From: an uncultured Austwickia sp.
GTDB lineage: Bacteria > Actinomycetota > Actinomycetes > Actinomycetales > Dermatophilaceae
Assembly: GCA_934678955.1 (NCBI GenBank)
Contig: CAKUSI010000125.1
Coordinates: forward strand, 1-10,005
Length of the DNA stretch: 10,005 nt
Reading direction: 5' to 3'
The translations under genes were made by a program, and so were the position numbers. Below, piece by piece: positions 7,968 through 10,005 of the stretch. Each line of letters begins with the position of its first letter. Position 1 is the first letter of the stretch. The notes under the pieces were generated by a model. It saw nothing but the letters and a program-made list of their open reading frames with translations, was not told the origin of the DNA and made no database searches.

Positions 7968-8305
7968 TGATTCTGCTGTGGTGGTTCCTGCCCCTCGTCG
8001 TCGCCGTGCTGTGTGGACGGGTCTTCTCGGAGTTGGGCCGCCCACAGCAGGGGCAACGCCTGCGCGTCTATTTGGTGGTTCCCCCGCTCATCGTCGGACT
8101 CTGCTTGGGCCTCATCCGGGTGCCGGCGATCCAACAACTGGGCGAGAACGACACCCTCTTCAACTGGACCATGCTCGAGCTGTGGGCCGGCGCCTTCACC
8201 ACGGCGGCAAGTTGGTTCTTGGGGCTGGCGGTGCTTGTTCTCAGGTGGGCGTGGGAGCGCCTCAAACACTGGCTCGCCCCCGACACTGCACGCGACGAGA
8301 TCTGA
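7967..8305 (+). CDS. Small membrane protein of unknown function
   Basis: 112 aa from GTG 7967. Three hydrophobic segments are visible: about 2-19 (ILLWWFLPLVVAVLCG), 36-53 (VVPPLIVGLCLGLIRV) and 71-92 (WAGAFTTAASWFLGLAVLVLRW), followed by a basic, amphipathic C-terminus (WERLKHWLAP). No family is recognised. The start overlaps the preceding small ORF as TAGTG, and the gene lies 48 nt before the erm leader peptide. Possible roles are membrane partner of the upstream small protein, a cargo protein of the accessory region, or an orphan. No catalytic motif is visible. Confidence 0.6.
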   Translation: MILLWWFLPLVVAVLCGRVFSELGRPQQGQRLRVYLVVPPLIVGLCLGLIRVPAIQQLGENDTLFNWTMLELWAGAFTTAASWFLGLAVLVLRWAWERLKHWLAPDTARDEI

Positions 8306-8340
8306 TCACCGCGACCGCCTGGGCCGGACCCGCTGTGGGC

Positions 8341-8353
8341 TAGGATCCTTCCC
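8341..8353 (+). promoter_or_regulatory. erm promoter -10 (TAGGAT), leaderless leader-peptide start
   Basis: TAGGAT (8341-8346) matches TANNNT and is followed by 7 nt and then ATG 8354. Transcription would start at or next to the A of the leader-peptide ATG, and no SD lies before it. A -35 is not evident. Position and hexamer support the call. Confidence 0.55.
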
Positions 8354-8398
8354 ATGTTGATCAAGGGCACTGCTTCGCTGCGCCTGCGCAGCCGCTGA
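8354..8398 (+). CDS. Erm leader peptide (macrolide-sensing, attenuator)
   Basis: A 14-residue peptide, MLIKGTASLRLRSR, ends at TGA 8396-8398, 103 nt before erm. It has the Arg-X-Arg pattern (R10-L11-R12) at which ribosomes carrying macrolides stall in ErmDL-class leaders, and from memory it resembles the MLISGTAFLRLR leader of erm(X). Stalling at the RLR codons (8381-8389) would cover the proximal half of the nearby hairpins and let the mRNA refold so that the erm SD is freed. It probably starts as a leaderless message. Confidence 0.85.
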   Translation: MLIKGTASLRLRSR

Positions 8399-8495
8399 CA
8401 GCGGCGAGCGTCCCACTCACTGCGCTTGCCGCCACCGGTCCATGGCCGGGCGGCTCCCCTTTGCATGCCCGGCTCCGAACCCTCAGTAACGGAGC
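8377..8495 (+). promoter_or_regulatory. erm translational attenuator: mutually adjacent hairpins masking the SD
   Basis: Several self-complementary segments lie between leader and erm. GCTGCGC (8377-8383) pairs with GCGCAGC (8386-8392). GCCGCT-GAC-AGCGGC (8391-8405) spans the leader stop. GCGGCGAGCG (8401-8410) pairs with CGCTTGCCGC (8423-8432), ten pairs with one G-U. GCCGGGC (8445-8451) pairs with GCCCGGC (8467-8473). GCTCCG (8472-8477) pairs with CGGAGC (8490-8495), which contains the erm SD GGAG. Because neighbouring stems share bases, a stalled ribosome could shift the pairing and open the SD, as in erm attenuation. Pairings were read by eye; no energies were computed. Confidence 0.7.
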
Positions 8496-8501
8496 GTTGC
8501 A

Positions 8502-9362
8502 GTGCCCACCTTCCACCACGGCCGACATGAGTTCGGCCAGAACTTCCTGACAGACCGCGCCACCCTCACCAAGATCAAGAACCTTGTCGCCCGCACCAAC
8601 GGTCCCATCATCGAGATTGGCCCAGGAGATGGGGCGATCACCCAGCACCTGGCCCGGTTGGGGCGAGCCCTCACGGTCATCGAGATCGATCCCGACAGAG
8701 CGGACCGGCTCAGGAACCGGCTCCAACCAACGACCGAGGTCGTCAACACCGACTTCCTGACCTACCACCTGCCGCCGGCACCGCACGTGCTGGTGGGGAA
8801 CGTGCCGTTCCACCTGACCACGGCCATCCTGCGCCGGATCCTGCACGCGCCCGGGTGGACCGATGCGATCCTGTTGGTCCAGTGGGAGGTCGCCCGTCGA
8901 CGCGCCGGGGTAGGGGGCGCCACCATGATGACGACCCAATGGAACCCCTGGTTCAGCTTCACCCTCGAAGGCCGCGTCCCGTCCCACGCCTTCACCCCCC
9001 GGCCAAGCGTGGATGGTGGATTGCTGCACATCCACCGACGCCCACTGCCCCTGTTGCCCTTGGCGCAGCGACGGAACTTCCAGGACATGGTCCACCGGGT
9101 CTACACCAGCCGCGGGCGAGGATTGGCGCAGATCCTGGCCAACACAACCTTCACCACCACCCAGCAGAGTCGTGCGTGGCTGCGGGAAGTCGGCCTCCGA
9201 CCCTCGGACCTGCCCGGCAGGATCCCCGACGACACCTGGATCGACCTGTACAAGACGACGGGGACTTCCCCGCCGCCGGGTGGCGAACGCAAGACTCGAC
9301 GGACGCGTGGACGAACCGAACAGTCACACCAGCCCCGCGGTAGGTCCCGTGGTCGGACCTGA
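8502..9362 (+). CDS. erm: 23S rRNA (adenine-N6) methyltransferase, Erm(X)-like macrolide-lincosamide-streptogramin B resistance
   Basis: Expected to mono- or dimethylate A2058 of 23S rRNA, blocking MLS-B antibiotics. The 286 aa show motif X GQNFL (12-16), motif I EIGPGDGAIT (38-47), the ribose-binding acid E61 in VIEID, NTDFL (82-86), and catalytic motif IV VGNVPFHLTTAIL (98-110). LLVQWEVARRRAGVGG and TQWNPWF follow, highly similar in memory to Erm(X). The C-terminal tail from about 256 is rich in Arg, Pro and Gly, as in actinobacterial Erm(X)/Erm(E) types. GTG 8502 gives an N-terminus (GRHEFGQNFL) of the same length as Erm(X); SD GGAG (8491-8494) is 7 nt upstream and can be hidden in a hairpin. 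All key motifs are intact. It is clearly diverged from the Erm(X) remembered here, so the subclass (erm(X), erm(50) or new) is open. Confidence 0.95.
   Translation: MPTFHHGRHEFGQNFLTDRATLTKIKNLVARTNGPIIEIGPGDGAITQHLARLGRALTVIEIDPDRADRLRNRLQPTTEVVNTDFLTYHLPPAPHVLVGNVPFHLTTAILRRILHAPGWTDAILLVQWEVARRRAGVGGATMMTTQWNPWFSFTLEGRVPSHAFTPRPSVDGGLLHIHRRPLPLLPLAQRRNFQDMVHRVYTSRGRGLAQILANTTFTTTQQSRAWLREVGLRPSDLPGRIPDDTWIDLYKTTGTSPPPGGERKTRRTRGRTEQSHQPRGRSRGRT
9342..9360 (+). terminator. Weak hairpin at the erm stop codon
   Basis: AGGTCC (9342-9347) and GGACCT (9355-9360) pair perfectly around a 7-nt loop, ending on the first base of the erm TGA. No T-run follows, so it is at best a partial or factor-aided terminator. 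Confidence 0.25.
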
Positions 9363-9387
9363 GGACGCGCCCGCCCCGAGATCGGTT

Positions 9388-9575
9388 GAGTCGACTCGGC
9401 TCACTCTCACTTTCCGCCCGGTAACCGGTATCTACTCTCGTCAACTCTCAGTTCCGGTCGCTACTCTCACTTTCCTCTCGCCAGGACAACAACCTGCCCG
9501 GCGGGCCAAGTGAGAACTGCGCGCGCTCACCTCGGCGATTCTGCAAGTACCGAGCGCTGGGAAAACTGCGAGTGG
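9388..9575. mobile_element. Degenerate repeat cluster, possible insertion-sequence end remnant
   Basis: The gene-free stretch after erm (9363-9628) holds repeated ACTCTC-A(C/G)-TT(T)CC units on the plus strand at 9403-9415, 9444-9455 and 9463-9475, plus a partial unit at 9434. Matching inverted units are AAGTGAGAA at 9509-9517 and GGAAAACTGCGAGT (about 9560-9573). Short palindromes GAGTCGACTC (9388-9397) and CCGGT-A-ACCGG (9418-9428) lie beside or among them. Multiple short terminal repeats facing inward are typical of IS21-type ends, and similar CTCTCACTTTCC ends occur, from memory, in actinobacterial elements. No transposase remains, so it may be a solo or internally deleted element. The rest of the stretch (9576-9628) shows nothing recognisable. 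Confidence 0.45.
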
Positions 9576-9628
9576 CTCGTCCCGCCCGGCCACCCGGATC
9601 GCGGCATGGTGGATCAGTGCCAAGTGTT

Positions 9629-9889
9629 CTAAGCGTCGGGCCGGCCGCTGCTCCAGCCCCTTCGACGCAACACAGCTCCGTTTGCAACGGGTAGTTCAAA
9701 CCTCGCACGGCGCAGTGGGCGCACGACCTCGACCTCCTGCGTCGCGGGATCGGCGTAGGCGTCCAAGAAGGCCAGTACGACCGCGACGGTCTCGGAGGTG
9801 TCGTCTGGGGTCTGAGCGAACTCGGTCCACCGGTAGCCCCCCGGAAAGCTCAGATGGAACACCTCACCGTTGAGCGAGATGCGCACCAT
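9629..9889 (-). CDS. Hypothetical protein, 86 aa
   Basis: No family is recognised. ATG 9889 is the first start after an upstream in-frame stop near 9949. Its N-terminus reads MVRISLNGEVFHLSFPGGYR, strand-rich and mixed polar. A middle acidic stretch (TPDDTSETVAVVLAFLDAYADP) looks helical, and the basic tail carries RPLRRARFE and VLRRRGW. There is no membrane segment, signal peptide or cysteine. No SD is seen before the ATG, which lowers confidence. Codon use is ordinary for the window. It lies beyond the repeat cluster and may be chromosomal flank rather than part of the erm region. Confidence 0.5.
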   Translation of the reverse strand: MVRISLNGEVFHLSFPGGYRWTEFAQTPDDTSETVAVVLAFLDAYADPATQEVEVVRPLRRARFELPVANGAVLRRRGWSSGRPDA

Positions 9890-10005
9890 GAGCGACGCGT
9901 GGTGCGAGCGGATGCCTGCGCCTGCGAATCGGCAGTGAGGACTGCGGGCTCATGCGACTCGCCCAATACCCATGATGTGGTTCGACATATCCCTGATCGC
10001 CGGGA

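Noticed and set aside
9441..9708. Minus-strand frames of 60 and 86 aa over the repeat cluster
   Set aside because: No start signals or recognisable sequence, and they run through the degenerate repeats; chance frames.
9890..10005. Right-edge stretch
   Set aside because: No gene start, promoter, repeat or attachment site could be supported; too short before the window ends.

Overview
The window is high-GC bacterial DNA with dense, strongly G/C-biased codons, GTG starts, SD-led operons and some apparently leaderless starts. This points to an actinobacterium. The closest relatives recalled for the rRNA methyltransferase are the Erm(X)-type enzymes of corynebacteria and related skin or animal actinobacteria; the genus cannot be named from sequence alone.

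Left part (1-2615): a TetR repressor (minus strand, running off the left edge) faces an operon of an Old Yellow Enzyme-family flavin oxidoreductase and a DJ-1/PfpI protein. A TTAC-N14-GTAA dyad lies between them. The layout resembles the nemR-nemA-gloA electrophile defence regulon of E. coli, with a DJ-1 family protein in place of glyoxalase I.

Central part (2622-6880, minus strand): a compact four-gene run in the order class I SAM methyltransferase, GT1-type glycosyltransferase, amidase-signature hydrolase, short endonuclease V-like protein. The last three are joined by an ATGA overlap and a one-base gap, so they look translationally coupled. The first three could modify a small molecule, but the substrate is unknown. 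The run ends tail to tail with the DJ-1 gene, 6 nt apart.

Right part (7004-10005) looks accessory. It starts with a Phd/YefM-PIN toxin-antitoxin pair, probably leaderless, with a 15-bp palindrome overlapping its -10. Next come a striking 90-nt concentric palindrome (7701-7790), a possible small ribbon-helix-helix ORF and a three-TM membrane protein. Then follows an erm macrolide-resistance gene with an intact inducible leader: a 14-codon peptide containing Arg-Leu-Arg, and hairpins that can hide the erm ribosome binding site. After erm lie about 200 bp of degenerate, partly inverted ACTCTCACTTTCC-type repeats that look like worn insertion-sequence ends. An unrecognised 86-aa minus-strand ORF closes the window. 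No rRNA, tRNA or CRISPR array was seen.
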